From Cucumis sativus (lineage: Eukaryota; Streptophyta; Magnoliopsida; Cucurbitales; Cucurbitaceae), in assembly GCF_000004075.3 (NCBI RefSeq), contig NC_026656.2, positions 1,612,001-1,676,000 on the forward strand: a stretch of DNA of 64,000 nucleotides, read 5' to 3'. This document shows, in pieces, positions 35,713 through 48,700 of the stretch. Position numbers and translations under genes: made by a program. The notes under the pieces are model-generated. The model saw nothing but the letters and a program-made list of their open reading frames with translations. It did no database searches and was not told the origin of the DNA. Each line of letters starts with the position of its first letter. Position 1 is the first letter of the stretch.

Positions 35713-38700
35713 TTAAAACTTTGAAATGCCACTTTGGTACATCAAATGTGCTTCATCCAAGCTGGTCTCATCACCCAAAACAGAAATCCAACTTTCAGTA
35801 ATCTTATCCACCTTCCCATCTGAAATGTCAACTACAGTGAATGCTCGCTTGGTGCCTCTTGAAACGGATTGCGAACATGAAGTTCCACTACTTGTAAAGT
35901 TCCCTCTTACCTTGCCTTCTTCACCATAGTAACTGTTAACTCGCGGAACGACCGCTCCGTTAAGGTAAATGGTGTTGTCAGCTGTTACAACTATCATTTT
36001 ACGATGGCCACCGTATGCAAGTTCTTTATGCATATGCCCGAACACAACCAAAGGAGGGACATGAAACTTTCCATTCTCTTTCAACTTAGATATCGCTTGT
36101 TCTAGATCTATAGCAAGAGAAATTGTTGTTTTAGAAATATAATGACATTTGACAAAGTCAAGCATGAAAACTTTAGTTTGGCTACTGTGTCTGTTTCTAA
36201 TATGTATTGGACACTGGACACATATCGGACATATGTTAGTGCAATAGATCTGTTAGACATTAGTTGTATAAAGTCAAAATAGGACCAACTTTTGTTAGAC
36301 ATGTATGGATCACTTTTTTTGTGACAATATGTGGGGTGGAGGATTAAAAGTCTGACCTCGAAGTTCACAGTACAAGTTAACTGTTAACACATATACAACA
36401 AAAATAATAAAAATTTAGCCTAAGAAATGAAATATATCAAACAAATTTTTTAAGCATATAACTGCATAAAGTTATTGACTTCTAATTTTCTTTATAGTTT
36501 AAAAATGCAAATTTTTTTTTTTAAAATGTATGTTTTAATAATCGTGTCCTTGCCATGTCCGTGTACTAAATGTTTGAACAATGACGAATTCCGTGCCTGT
36601 GTCATAACCATGTCTCGCATCCATATTCATGCCTCTTAGGTCCCCATTTCTGTGAACGGAGAAGAAAAAGAACAAACCATAAAGGAGATATTTACCTTCA
36701 TCACCATAGTCTCCATCCCCGTAGTCCCAATCTTTTCCACAAATGTCGTCTGCACGAGAACCAAGACCTGCAAAACAAGAAACACGGAAGTGCCAAGTCA
36801 GTAAGAGCAACAGAGCAACAGTTGAATGGGTCTCAAACAGAATTTTAATCAACATTGACCAATAAGCAGCACCTGTAGGTCCATTATGCGCAAGAATTAT
36901 AACCAAATGATCCTCAGGCGCGCCTATCGCAGCTTCGTATATTCTCTTAGCACTTGTTTTCATGTCTTTGACACCATATCTAAGAGGGAAATTCAACATT
37001 TAGAGAGCTTTGAAGGTTAAAATGATCACAAGGTTGAAGAAACGAGTAATGTCAGCTAGAGAAGCTCTGAGCAGTCAGATAAGCTAATGCTCCATGAAGA
37101 GATAATAAACCAACTGGTTTATCAAGTGTTTTTTTTATAAATTAACTAATCTAATAAATATAAAATTAAAATTTATGTTAATAAAATCCTAAATTTTCAA
37201 TATGTATCTAGTACATCCATAGATTTAAATGTTGAATAGGTACACAATCAAGTAAACACAAAATTAAAAATTCAAAGATCCATTGGCTGAAGGTTTAACG
37301 AACTACTAGACGCTTTGTAAAGTTCAGGGACCTTAGGTACAAAATTGAAAGTTCAAAGACATATCAGGGACTTACTAAATTTCAGACAAAATAGACTAGC
37401 TGAAAATTCAGAGACTAAACTTTAGTTGAACCTTAAATCGTTAGTTAAATATGTTCTCATCTATATATAAATAAATAAAAAATAATTGAAATAATAACCA
37501 CCTTGCAGAAAGTAGTTGTTTTCGAAACATTGCCTTTCCACCATGAGAAAAAGGTCGTCCACCAACAATGCTGAGTTTTTGTTGAGGAAAGTCCATACGT
37601 CGGTAACCAATATGATTCTCGCCAAGACTGTTGAAAGAGAAGAAAAAATTTCATCATGAAACATTTTATGATTAATATGTTGAAAACAGAGCAGGAGGCA
37701 ATTGCAAGAAAAATTACATTTTCCCCATATTCTTGTTGTCTAACAATAGCAAATACAGACATAGGACAGGAAGAGAGTTACCAGAAAATATATTAGAATT
37801 CGTTTAATGAATAGGCTTCCACATCTTATCTACTAGGTTAGTGAAGTAGTTTCTATATCACAGTGAACTAGAATTATAAGCCAACAACAAGCTAACAGCT
37901 AAATAAGTGTATAGGAAAATCTCCTACCACTAACCGGTAGAATTTTCTAATTGAGAAAAAATCCAAATCTTAGTCTAAAGATACTCATTTTCATTTTTAT
38001 ATTTAGAATTTCTCAAGCCTTCTAATGATATTTTTTCATGAAATAGTTGATACCGATTCAACTTGCAAGTTAAACTTGTGTGATGATTCTTTGAGTAGAT
38101 AAAGTCAAATCATATTAACTTTCAATGGCCTTTTAGTTCTCAACATACTCGATAATCCAAAATAAAGCTCAACAAATCCATGAGGTAAATAGTAATACTG
38201 ACAAGTAACTATGTCAAACTTCTAACAGAACTCTGACAATAAGAACCAATTGAATCCATGCTATCAGAAAGATACTTCTTATCTATTAATCATACACATG
38301 AAATAGCCTCACCATTCCAACTGAAGTTGAACACCATCCTTCTTCCTGAAATTTTACATTTAAATCAAGAGTTCATGAAGTTATATATCAAGAACATTAA
38401 ACAGAATTGCCTTACATCTGTAACTCTTGTCCCATAAACACACACCTGGACAGAGCATTATCTCAATCTATTGGAGTATTTCAATTTCCAATGTTTTAAT
38501 TGTTGACAAAAATCTTCGAATGAAATGAAAACGATTAATTGTGAAAAGAGAAGTAGCTGTAAAAGCACTAGAGACAGACATACTCTTGAGAAAAACATGG
38601 CGTAAACCAAGCATCATGGTTTCCCAATATAGCTGCTTTTGCAAATTTAAGATCTGCAATACTTCGGACCAGTTCAACATTCTCTTCACCAAAGTCACCT

Positions 38701-40643
38701 AAAGAGAACCAAGATGAAAAGAAATGAGAAAAGAAAATGGAATTATCGGATATCTGGATATGTGCTCCCTGATACAGCAAAGGATCCAGTATCCTTTATG
38801 TCCTTTCTGCTCTTAAATATAGCATTTTGACCTTGCCATGTTTGTGAGTATATTACTTGTCCACCAGAGAAGAATCTGAAAGTTCGTAAAAAAGTCTGAA
38901 GCCAAAAAAATCTTTTATTTCAATTGTTTTCCTTTTGTTTCGTTATAACCTAATATCAGGGTCCAATACTAATAATCAGAAGAGGAAAGTCGATTCAGGA
39001 GATATTAAGAGTTTTCTCTTACTAAGCTCACTTGAGGATTTGAACAAGGTTGGTGTTACTCAAAGACCGCATGCCTTTTTCCAATGAGGAAGAAAATGAA
39101 CGTATGCAACGCTCTCATAGAGGGAAGAAACATAGAACACAATATAACAGATAGAGAGAGAAGTACCTGCCTGTAAAGAGCACTAAATCTGGCTGCATTA
39201 AGACATAAACCAACATTAGAATGGGAAGGGAAGACATTGAAGCAGAGTAGAATAGGAAAAAGAAATTGAAGGACAATAAAATGCAAGAAAAAAGTTTAGA
39301 ATTGGGAGACAAATTCAAGATTCCAAGAAAATAGCTAGGTTAACGTATGGGGTAGTTCATCTTTAAGGTTTGTAGAAGGCCAACCCTAATGATTTTTTTT
39401 TTTAAATCAGCGTAGTGTAAGATTATTTTTCCTCCAAGAACAAAAGCATCCATGTAAAATCTCTTGCCATTTAATTTGATAAATTGGATTTAGTCTCATA
39501 AACCAACATTAAACGACTTTCTATATATGCTCTAAAAATTATTTTTATTGACAGCCAAAGGTTTTTTAAGGCACTTGAGAAGTCATTCCAAACAAGACCT
39601 TACACGAATACTCAAGAATTCATTAAGAGCTTCTCATTTAACACAATGAAATTTCCAACTTCCAACCTTTGCAAAACATTACCACCCTTTTGAAGAGACC
39701 CAACAAACATAACTAATCAATTTCCCACCAGATTGCTTTGGTAGGCAGTTGGAACCCAAAGAATTCAATCTGGGTAGTCTTTGACTTCGAAGTTCTTTCA
39801 GTGGGAACGGAGTTTTCAAACAAGTTAGCAATTTTATCAATTAGAAGTCTAAGTAGCAACCCAAGTATAATATTCAGCTCCTCAGCTTCTAACACCAAAT
39901 ATATCAAACCAAAATGATCATCCAAATTCATATTCCAATGACATTAATCAATATGTGGAGCATGTTCACATGGACACTGCAAGTTCAAGTTCATCTCATT
40001 AAATTCCGTTTTACAAATTCAATTACAGTAGGAAAAGAAAAAAAACTTCCCCACCAACTAATAAGAGAAACATTTTCAGCAGCATGGCCGTGAGAAGTCT
40101 CAACCCAAAAACTAAATGGTTTTTATGCAGAATGAAAACAGTTTCAACTCGTAATTGACTGAGAAACAAAGAGATTAGGTTTTACCCGGACCCTAGTGCA
40201 TAAGACCCAATGGAGTCCAATACTGACCCCAAAAACATAAGGAGACAGCAGGAATTAAAATTCAGAACCATTACAAAGCTTAATCAAACACACAAGCGAA
40301 TATTATTCTCTAGACGAATTATTCAACAGCATATTCATAATTCAACTTCACAAAGTACCTGCAATAAATGAAGTGCCTTGGAATCTTCTTGTAAATCCCA
40401 ATACCCATGCTGAAAAGCGTTAACAGTAAGTGGGGCAATACATATAATCACATACAAAACAGAACAATGATACAAAAAAAAAATCATGAATACAGAAATT
40501 TCCCCTAAAAAGGAGTGTATTAATCAAGGGAATAAGTTGTATTAGTAAAAAGAGAAGGTGGAATCATCCAAATGTACAGTTGAAGAGAGAAAAAGAAGGC
40601 TTACGACGTCTCCGATGACGGCGATTCGAGCAGAGATAGCCAT
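35713..40643 (-). CDS. Calcineurin-like metallophosphoesterase, cyanobacterial/plant type
   Basis: Nine exons in order of translation: 40643-40605, 40409-40359, 39192-39171, 38698-38584, 38345-38313, 37627-37502, 36979-36873, 36767-36696 and 36107-35713. They sum to 320 codons (319 aa). Metal-binding motifs appear in order: GDVHG (Asp12, His14), GD (38-39), GNHDAW (63-66), AHNGP, and GHMH (212-215). This layout matches a phosphoesterase family shared by cyanobacteria and plants (TIGR04168-like, from memory). The substrate is unknown. An in-frame ATG at 40742 would add 33 residues rich in hydrophobic/Ser/Pro, possibly an organelle-targeting extension. Exon 3 is only 22 nt and its following intron seems to have a GC donor. 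Its introns hold repeat-like DNA. Confidence 0.88.
36178..36640. mobile_element. Candidate non-autonomous element in a phosphoesterase intron
   Basis: The left part has TTGGACACTGGACACATAT and CGGACATATG. The right part has TCGTGTCCTTGCCATGTCC and CCGTGCCTGTGTCATAACC. Paired GGACAC/GTGTCC ends around a ~350-bp A/T-rich core are typical of a dispersed repeat I know from plant genomes. The exact ends are not clear. Confidence 0.4.
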
Positions 40644-41721
40644 AAGAGAGAAGCGAAGAATGTTGGGATTTGGAACAGCGGATGGAGGAGGAAAAGCAGA
40701 GAGAAAATAGATGAAAGGCGCGTGTCCCAACGCGCCCAGCATTTGGTCGCCGGTTTCGCGCCGGCGACTTCTTCGTTTCTTCCTTTTGTTTGTTTATTTA
40801 TTCTTTTTAACGTATAAATGCTCGAAGTCTCCAAAAAAAAGAGTATTAAACCTTGAAGAATTTACAAGTTGATATCAAATTTTAGTCCACAAGTTTGAAT
40901 GAGTTCAATAGATGAATTGGTGTTTTCAATGTATGATAAGTAATTGATATGTTTAAAAATTATAAAAATGTTCATTTATTGACTTTAAGATTATTTTTTT
41001 ATTTTTTATAATTTTCTGAAAATATATTTAGGATTTACATTTATCAAAATTTTCATAAAGTTAAGGCTTCAGTATTTCTATAGACATTGGCATTTTAAAT
41101 CTCGGTTGACCTTTAAATTATACTTTTGGTTCTTAAGATAAGAACTATATTACATTTAGACCTTAATTTTAAATTTTGCAATTTTAATCAATGAGATTTG
41201 AGTTTAAATAGTTAATTATAAGAACTTTGTTTTCAAATATAATAAAATAAACTAAATTATTTATCAATATCGTAAAATCTCATTTGTCTATCATCAATGT
41301 CCCGGGTATTTTGTGCCAATGGTCCCTTTTTAGACGACATAATGAAAAAATGAGCACTTAAAAAAACAATGAAAAGTGGTACCGTAGTTGGTGTCAACGC
41401 CTTGTGGATTTTACCAATTCACCCCTAAAATCCATGTGTACGTTTGCAATTGAGAGCGACACACAATACTTGATGCACGATGTTCGTTACTTGATGTTAA
41501 TTTTATGCTCTATGTTATATACTAGATACTTGATCCTTGATACTCGATACTCAAGAAAATAATGAAAAAAAATGGTAAAATAACAACAACAATGGAGAAA
41601 TTCAAATTTTGAAACTGTCAAAACAATTAACATATATATACAACATTTTTGTTACTTGTGGGCTCGAAATATGAAGAAGATTCAACGAGTGAAAATCAAT
41701 ATCGAATGAGAGGAATTGAAT
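40644..41721. other. Intergenic region upstream of the phosphoesterase
   Basis: The first ~130 bases are GC-rich (5' UTR/promoter) and include an 8-bp inverted repeat at 40746-40768. The rest is AT-rich, with no gene or clear element. Confidence 0.5.
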
Positions 41722-43882
41722 TTACCACCAATAGTAGCCGTATGATTTTCTCCATTCCCTCGATGCTGCTTTAGCTAGAGAATGATGATCATCGTCGGCT
41801 GCAACGTTTGAAGCAAAGTAACCAAGCATTGCCAAGTTGATTTTAGCTTTTGCAATCTTGGCTGTTATGGTTTCTTCACTTTCATAGGCAATCCATGTAT
41901 TATCACAATGAGTGTAGGCAATTGGATATTTGTGGTCAATGAGAACATTAGTGACATTATTGTTATCAACTATAAATTTTTTAACATTCCTATACTCTAT
42001 GAGACCTTCCATGGATATATTTTGTCCTTGAGCTGGTCCTTGGGCAGGTGAAAACACATTGTGATTGTAAGATCTCTCAAGTTTCCATGCCCATCCATGA
42101 AAAGGAAGTCCAAATATCATCCTTTTGGTAGGCATACCTTTCTCAATCCATGTTCTTATACCTATAAAAGGTCGAGTTCAACACATATAAAATATAACGA
42201 TTAGTACGTAAAAATGTATGTATAAACACACAAGAGAGAGTAATCCCGTATCAGAAAGGTCAGAAAAAAAAAAGTGAATGAGGTTTTGTTTAAGGTGTAT
42301 GTGGGTAAAATGTTTTTTAAAAAATATTGAATAACCTTTTGTTGACATACAATATGAGTGAAATTATTACCAAAATATGCACCCGTATGCAAGTGAAAAA
42401 GCAGTCTTCCTCTCGCTTGTCTCGCTTAAAATTTGTTTCATTTTCACCAAAATTGGTGTCGCTCTCTCAAACTCAGTATTGTTCGTTTCACTAGGCTTTT
42501 CCATTTCATGGTGTTGCTCTCTTTTCTCTCGTTCTCTTACTTTCTCGTTGTCTCTCAATCTCTCATTGTCTTTCTTTCCACTCAGTGATCTCTCACTAGC
42601 TCTCCCTCTCACTCTTCACCGCTCTATCTTCACAGGAGCTAGTCTCGAATGCACCGGAGTTGCTCACGTATGGATTCATCATGACGGAGAAGAAAACATA
42701 GAGGGAGAAAAACGTGCGAGAAAGAAGAAGAGAAAAAAATATATATATATATTGTAATTTCATGTGAACGTGACATCAACAACAATCTCATTTCACATTT
42801 AGAAAGAAAAAAAAAAACTAGGTCATCATTTGCCATTTTAGACCTTTAAAATCGATAATATATACAATCAAATCCCTTTTAAACACTATAAAAGAAGTCA
42901 ATGACTTTTTAGTTTCAAAGGTTGAAACACCATAAATAAATTTAGATGTTTTAACTTTAATTTTTTTTTTTTTTTGTTAAATGTCAAGAAATCAACAAAT
43001 ACTAATAAACAGAAATCGTAAAAGAAAATAAAAGAATCCGCACAAAGATCTACGTAATTAATATCAACAAAAATCATAAATTTATTATAGCTTTCTTTTA
43101 GATGTAACCAATGGTTCCAAAGTAATTTTATCCCAATCACATGAACTATAACCAAAATCAAACTCATGCCAAAATAAAAAAAGATAGAAAACAATACCAA
43201 AATATCCACCCAAAGTTGCCTTGCTTGGATTATTGAATAATGCTGAGGATGGTCCAGTTTCATTGCTTGAAGAAATAGGGGTGAAAATATCATAAGCAAT
43301 CACATTAACCCAATCCAAAGTTCTTCTCATTGTTTCAATTGGATACATAACACCATCATCTTTCCCTATATAAGGTAAGTAAAAGACTGTTGCAACAAGG
43401 ATCAATCTTGGCTTATGACACTCTTTACCTTCTTTCACAAAATCATTATAACACTCAAGAATAAGAGCTTCAAAATTGGCCATTTCCTCCCTAGAAGAAG
43501 GGTACAACCATTGAAGATCCACACCATCAAAATTACTCTCTCTTGCTTTCGAAATTAAAGATCGAATGAACGTCGCACGGTTCGAAGAGTCCCTAGCCAT
43601 GGCTGCAAATCTTCCATGATCACCTTTTGCATCATCTTCTGATTCGTTGATGGACAACAAAGTTTTTACCTCGTGATTTTTCTCTTTGATGGCTTTGGAA
43701 AATTGGTCAATTAGGGGTTTTGTGGAATTTGAAATGGAGAGTTCATAAGTTTGGGGGTTGATACTAACACAACCACCACAGAAGAGATGAGTGAAAAGAT
43801 TGGTATCAATTTTTGAAATGGGAAAGTGGGTGTTGGTGTGGGTGAACCAATAGCCTCCATTCACAAAAATTTTGAAGGCCAT
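41722..43882 (-). CDS. GH18 class V chitinase-like protein, catalytic residues lost
   Basis: Two exons (43882-43198, 42161-41722) encode 374 residues with a GH18 TIM-barrel pattern: VNGGYWF start, LFTHLFCGG, TLLSINESED, FDGVDLQWLYPSS, VNVIAYDIF, FGLPFHGWAWKL and GYFASNVAAD. The DxxDxDxE catalytic motif is present as D119-xx-D122-x-Q124-x-L126, so the catalytic Glu and the preceding Asp are gone. Hydrolysis is not expected. Sugar binding, as in chi-lectins or inhibitor-like GH18 proteins, is possible. It begins MAFKIFVNGGYWF with no signal peptide, unlike secreted class V chitinases. The ~1-kb intron contains a pyrimidine-rich block. Confidence 0.9.
42400..42640. repeat. CT-rich low-complexity block in the GH18 intron
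   Basis: Many CTCTC, TCTCTC and CTCGCT runs on the plus strand, so purine-rich in the direction of transcription. The frame open on the minus strand is just repetitive Arg/Glu and is not convincing as protein. Confidence 0.6.
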
Positions 43883-45724
43883 ATTTGATATGTTTTGTAA
43901 ATACTCTATTTGAGATCAAGGGTGATGTATTATATATATACATGATTAGTCAATGCTAAAACAATACATTAATTTTCATATTTCATATTCTATTATTTTG
44001 ATTAATTAAACAAATTTACTTAACTTTCCTTTACCTCATTAATTATCTCTAATTGAATTCACTTCTACAACATCTAACTTTTTCTTTTTTTCATATAAAT
44101 TAGACGTTTTATATATATATATATACGTCTAATTGAATTCACTAGTTCTTTTACTATTGACCTAGTGAAGTGAATTATAATAAATTTAATTATACTCGTA
44201 CTTTAATACTCTCGACCTTTTATTACGTGATTTCTTATCTTCATGGAATAATAGAAATCATCCAAACTTATACTTCATATTTAATTTTCATCATTAACAT
44301 TGAACATGATTAGGGTTGAATTCTATCTCTCACTCATAGTTTATCATCTAATTATTTCTTTAAAAAGAAAAAGAAATGACATTGCAAACTTTAAATTTCC
44401 TTAAAGAATGACCATTGACTTTAATGAACTTCATTAATTAAATTTAGTCTTTTATTTTAATTTAATTTTAAAAAATAATTGTATAGTGGATGAAATATTT
44501 ATATATTATTTGTTACAATATGAACATAATTTATAATGACAATATTTAAATATGAACACAAATCTAAAATTTAAAATATTGTTTAATGGCAATTTCGTAA
44601 TGATACGTCTCAAACAATTACGAATCTATCGTTAAAAATCAATTTTTGACATTTGACAAATTGGTATTTGTCATTAAATATGTCATCGTTATTATTTTCA
44701 TGAAATATTTTTAAGTTTGATCTGTTTTGTCTGTCAAGAACAAACCTAGAATAACTATAATTGAATGTCAATAACATGTCTAGCATGATAGTATTATGTA
44801 ATACATTTTTATACAATCTTTTTTTACAAACAAGTTCTAAATAAATTAACAATAGCTTATTATCACATCAATTTTAATTATGAATAAAATTAATTTTATT
44901 GTTTACAAATATAATATCAAACTCATTTTAAACATCTATTTGAGCTATAATTTAACTATAAAATATGTCATCAAACACATATCCATAATTTTACCTAAAA
45001 TTGATATCAGCAAAGAGTCATTATTTGATAGCAACCAAAATCCTCCCATTTTATTCTACTAAAAACTAATGTTAAAAGGTTAATCATTTATAAATGTTGT
45101 GTTAACATGATTATTAAAGTTGAAATTTAACTCCAATCATTAAACAAAATTTTAATTGGGTTCTCATTCTCTGTTAGTTTTGTTTGCAATAGTTGAGTAG
45201 TTTTGGGTGATAGATAACCAACTCATTTTTGCAACCATTTGATAAAAAATGGTAAGATCAAAAAACAATCTAAGATAAATAAACTTTGAAAAATAATAAT
45301 CACAATAATCGTTTCGTTAGAAACTATTTATAGTTATCGTCAACGAAAAAAAACTTAATTCAATTAACATTCATATATACTAAAAATCGACTTATTCTTG
45401 ATTGGAATCCTATTATCTATGTGAATTGTTCCAAACAAAAAAGACTTATATGTCCCATCTCAATTAAAAGAAAATAACTAAACTAAACTTGTGGACTAAA
45501 GTGAATGAAGCAAACAATTTTCAATCTTCCTATTTATGTTTTCTAATTTAGCTCAATAAAAAGAATTTCACTTCAAAATTTAGTTGAAATTGATTGTATG
45601 AATTTTCTCATTCCTTTCTCTTTTGAGTATACACCACTGAATATCTTCACCGTTATCCTCAACCTTCAACTCACTTCCATTTGCAGTTTCTTCATGGTTT
45701 GATCAAAGCTCAACCCAACCAACA
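43883..45724. other. Divergent intergenic region (GH18-like / adenylate kinase)
   Basis: AT-rich, with an (AT)n tract at 44111-44124 and TATATATATA at 43931 about 50 bp upstream of the GH18 start, which may be its TATA region. No gene is supported. Confidence 0.55.
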
Positions 45725-48700
45725 ATGGCCATCACTTCACTTTCTTCCCTACAATCCACCAATGTCTCTTCCACACCTTCCATCTCCCCTCTTTCCATAT
45801 CTTCTCCTTCTTCTTCTTCTCCTTCTTCTTCTTCTACCTCTCTTTCTCTCCAACTATCCTCATTTCGTCCTACTCGCCTTCGCTCCTCCTCTGTCTTTAC
45901 CCACCCCCATTTGACTCGAACCCCTAAATTGAAGGTTTGATTTCTGAAATTCTGTTCTTCTTTGTGTTTTTCGTTTTTTGATTTGAGATTATGTGTTTCT
46001 TTAGGGCCTGAAGGTGAATTGTGCAGCTGCGGAGCCGTTGAAGGTGATGATATCGGGTGCGCCAGCCTCCGGTAAAGGAACTCAGTGTGAGTTGATAGTT
46101 CAGAAGGTAATTGAAATTTACATGAATAGAAGGAAATCCCATTAGTGTCTGGAACATCCTCAAAAATGCTTGTTGGAGTATATGTGATTTATCCTGCAAT
46201 GTGAATTGCGAACGCTTAATGCTTGGGTTTTTACTTAATTTGGGACGAAGTTCGAGTTGCAATGAGAGTTGTTTAATCTGAAGTAAATGGTGGTTCTATT
46301 CTAACTTGTATGTGCCTTTTGTCTTCTACTCAACGTAATAGATTGATATTTATGTCTGTAGTTTTAAAGTTTGTTTGTTAGCCATATAAAATATTCAAAT
46401 AAAATAGTTTCAATATCACGTAAATAAATTAATGAGTAAGTTTTAAACTATGACATGATTGGTTTTATAATAATGCCTTGGCTCACTACGATACAACCAT
46501 GGTGGAATTGGTCTAGTGGTCAACCATGTAAATAATAGGCGGTTCCTAAACCATTGCCTAATAGTAAATGAGAGCATGAGTTTACCCTTTAATAAAGGGC
46601 TAAAAGTTAATGAGTTCAATACAACAGTGGTCACTTATTTAGGACTTAATATTTTTTTGGCCACCTAGACTTTGTAGAATTAAACGAGTTGATATATAAT
46701 ATCAGTCAAAATGTCTGTAAGTTGATCACGATACTCACCCATAATATTAATAATAATTACAACTAAGTGCTTTGGGTGGAGAAGTTTAAGTTGTCGTGGC
46801 CATATGCTTAGAATTTCATATCCTATAAATTACCCTGGTAACCAATTTCAGCAGGCAAGCACGTACACTTTTTGGACCAAGTTGTCAGGTTTTATCAATG
46901 TGTCCGGGTTCCGGTCTGAATTCATGTTTGATTGAAGAATGTTAGTTGTCTTGCTGAAGTTCTGCTCTATAGGTAGAAAATTATATTGCCGATAATGTTA
47001 ATGTTAGCACAGGCATGATATTTCAGTATTGTCATATTTTGGTGGAGAGTAAAAGGGTGCAATTGTTATTACGCAATAATGTTGGCGTAATTCAAAATGG
47101 GAATTGAGAATTGAGATTACCAGCAATTCAGCATTTACTTATACCGGTACAAAAGAAAGGAGAGAAAAAAGGAAACCACACGTTTAGAAAACTGGTTTTA
47201 GATCATTCTTAATTTATCTTGAAGAAAATGTCAAGAAGCTATTCTATCATAGTTCATAAGTTTTCAAAGTATCATGTCTACTTCATTGACTGATTTCGAC
47301 TCATTCTTCAGTTTGGCCTCGTGCACATATCAACTGGTGATATATTAAGAGCAGAAATTTCAGCTGGGTCAGAAATTGGAAACAAAGCGAAAGAGTTCAT
47401 GAATTCTGGACGGCTTGTTCCTGATGAAATTGTGACTACTGTAAGACGTGGATCAATGCTCTTTCGAGCTCAAAATTGATTTTCTTATCTGTGTGGTGTT
47501 CGTGATGTGAGCTTTTTTTGTTTTGTAGATGGTGACAACACGGTTATCAGGCAAGGATGCAACAGAAAAGGGATGGCTTTTAGATGGATATCCGCGGACC
47601 CTTTTGCAAGCGGAAAGTTTGCAGAAGTTGCAAATCAGACCAGATATTTATCTTATTTTGGACGTATGTACTTCATGCACTAATTTTCATTTGTTGGGGC
47701 ATACATTTGATCATCATCGTCATCATTTAAAATAATAATTAAACTAAATATCTTAGACTTCTAAATATTTTGATATCCTGGAGTACTACACTACGTTCAG
47801 GTTCACGATAGGATATTACTATTGGACTTGGTATTCCAATCATGGTTCTATCTTAAAGTTAGGGAAGAATTAGACCATTTATACAGCAATAGCCGCCCAT
47901 TTATACTACAACTTGTGGATCAATCTCTTGAACTTTTTGGTCATCTCTTTAATCTGTTATTCCAATTGTGATACTGCCTAGAAAGAGCATTTGAGATAAT
48001 TCCTTAGAAAAAGATGCATGACTTTTAATTTCATCAACAATGTACTTTATCCATATGTTTGAAATAAGTTCCGGTTCAATGCGTTAACACTCATGGGCCT
48101 TAAGTATAATAGAATCTAGAAATGTTCCTTTTCTCTTTTTCTCAGATCTCTATGTAGATCTATTTTTTCCCTTTTGGAGGGATGCTTCCGATTAAACAGC
48201 TCTGTTCCAATAAAATTGTGAATTGTCCACAAGTGTATTTGGGGTAGATGTTTTATATATTAATTGCACAATAAGTTGGCTCACATTTTGAGCAAATGAA
48301 AATTTCTTATACCAGTGATGATGAACTTTTTATTTTAGTGTTTAGAGGTTTGATTGTACATTTCTAATACTCAGGTTCCTGACGAAATTCTAATCGACAG
48401 ATGCATTGGTCGAAGGCTTGACCCAGAGACAGGGAAGATTTACCATCTGAAATATTTCCCCCCAGAAACGGAGGAAATTAAAGGGAGACTTGTCGTTCGA
48501 CCTGATGACACTGAGGAAAAGGTTAGTTACTTTTAAGAAATTGTTTAAATATTTACAGAACACGATCCTGTGTGCTTACTTTTTGTATGACTGCTTATTA
48601 TGTTCTTATAGGCATTCTAACATTTATTTAATGTAATTTCTGTTTAGGTAAAGCAGCGTTTGGAAATTTATAAGCGTAATGCAGAAGCGATAGCACCAGT

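Noticed and set aside
42367-42612. Open frame on the minus strand coding an Arg/Glu-rich peptide
   Set aside because: It mirrors a CT-rich low-complexity block inside the GH18-like intron and has no family resemblance.
46495-46520. Possible tRNA gene (box A match)
   Set aside because: The downstream sequence does not fold as a cloverleaf and follows a SINE order instead.
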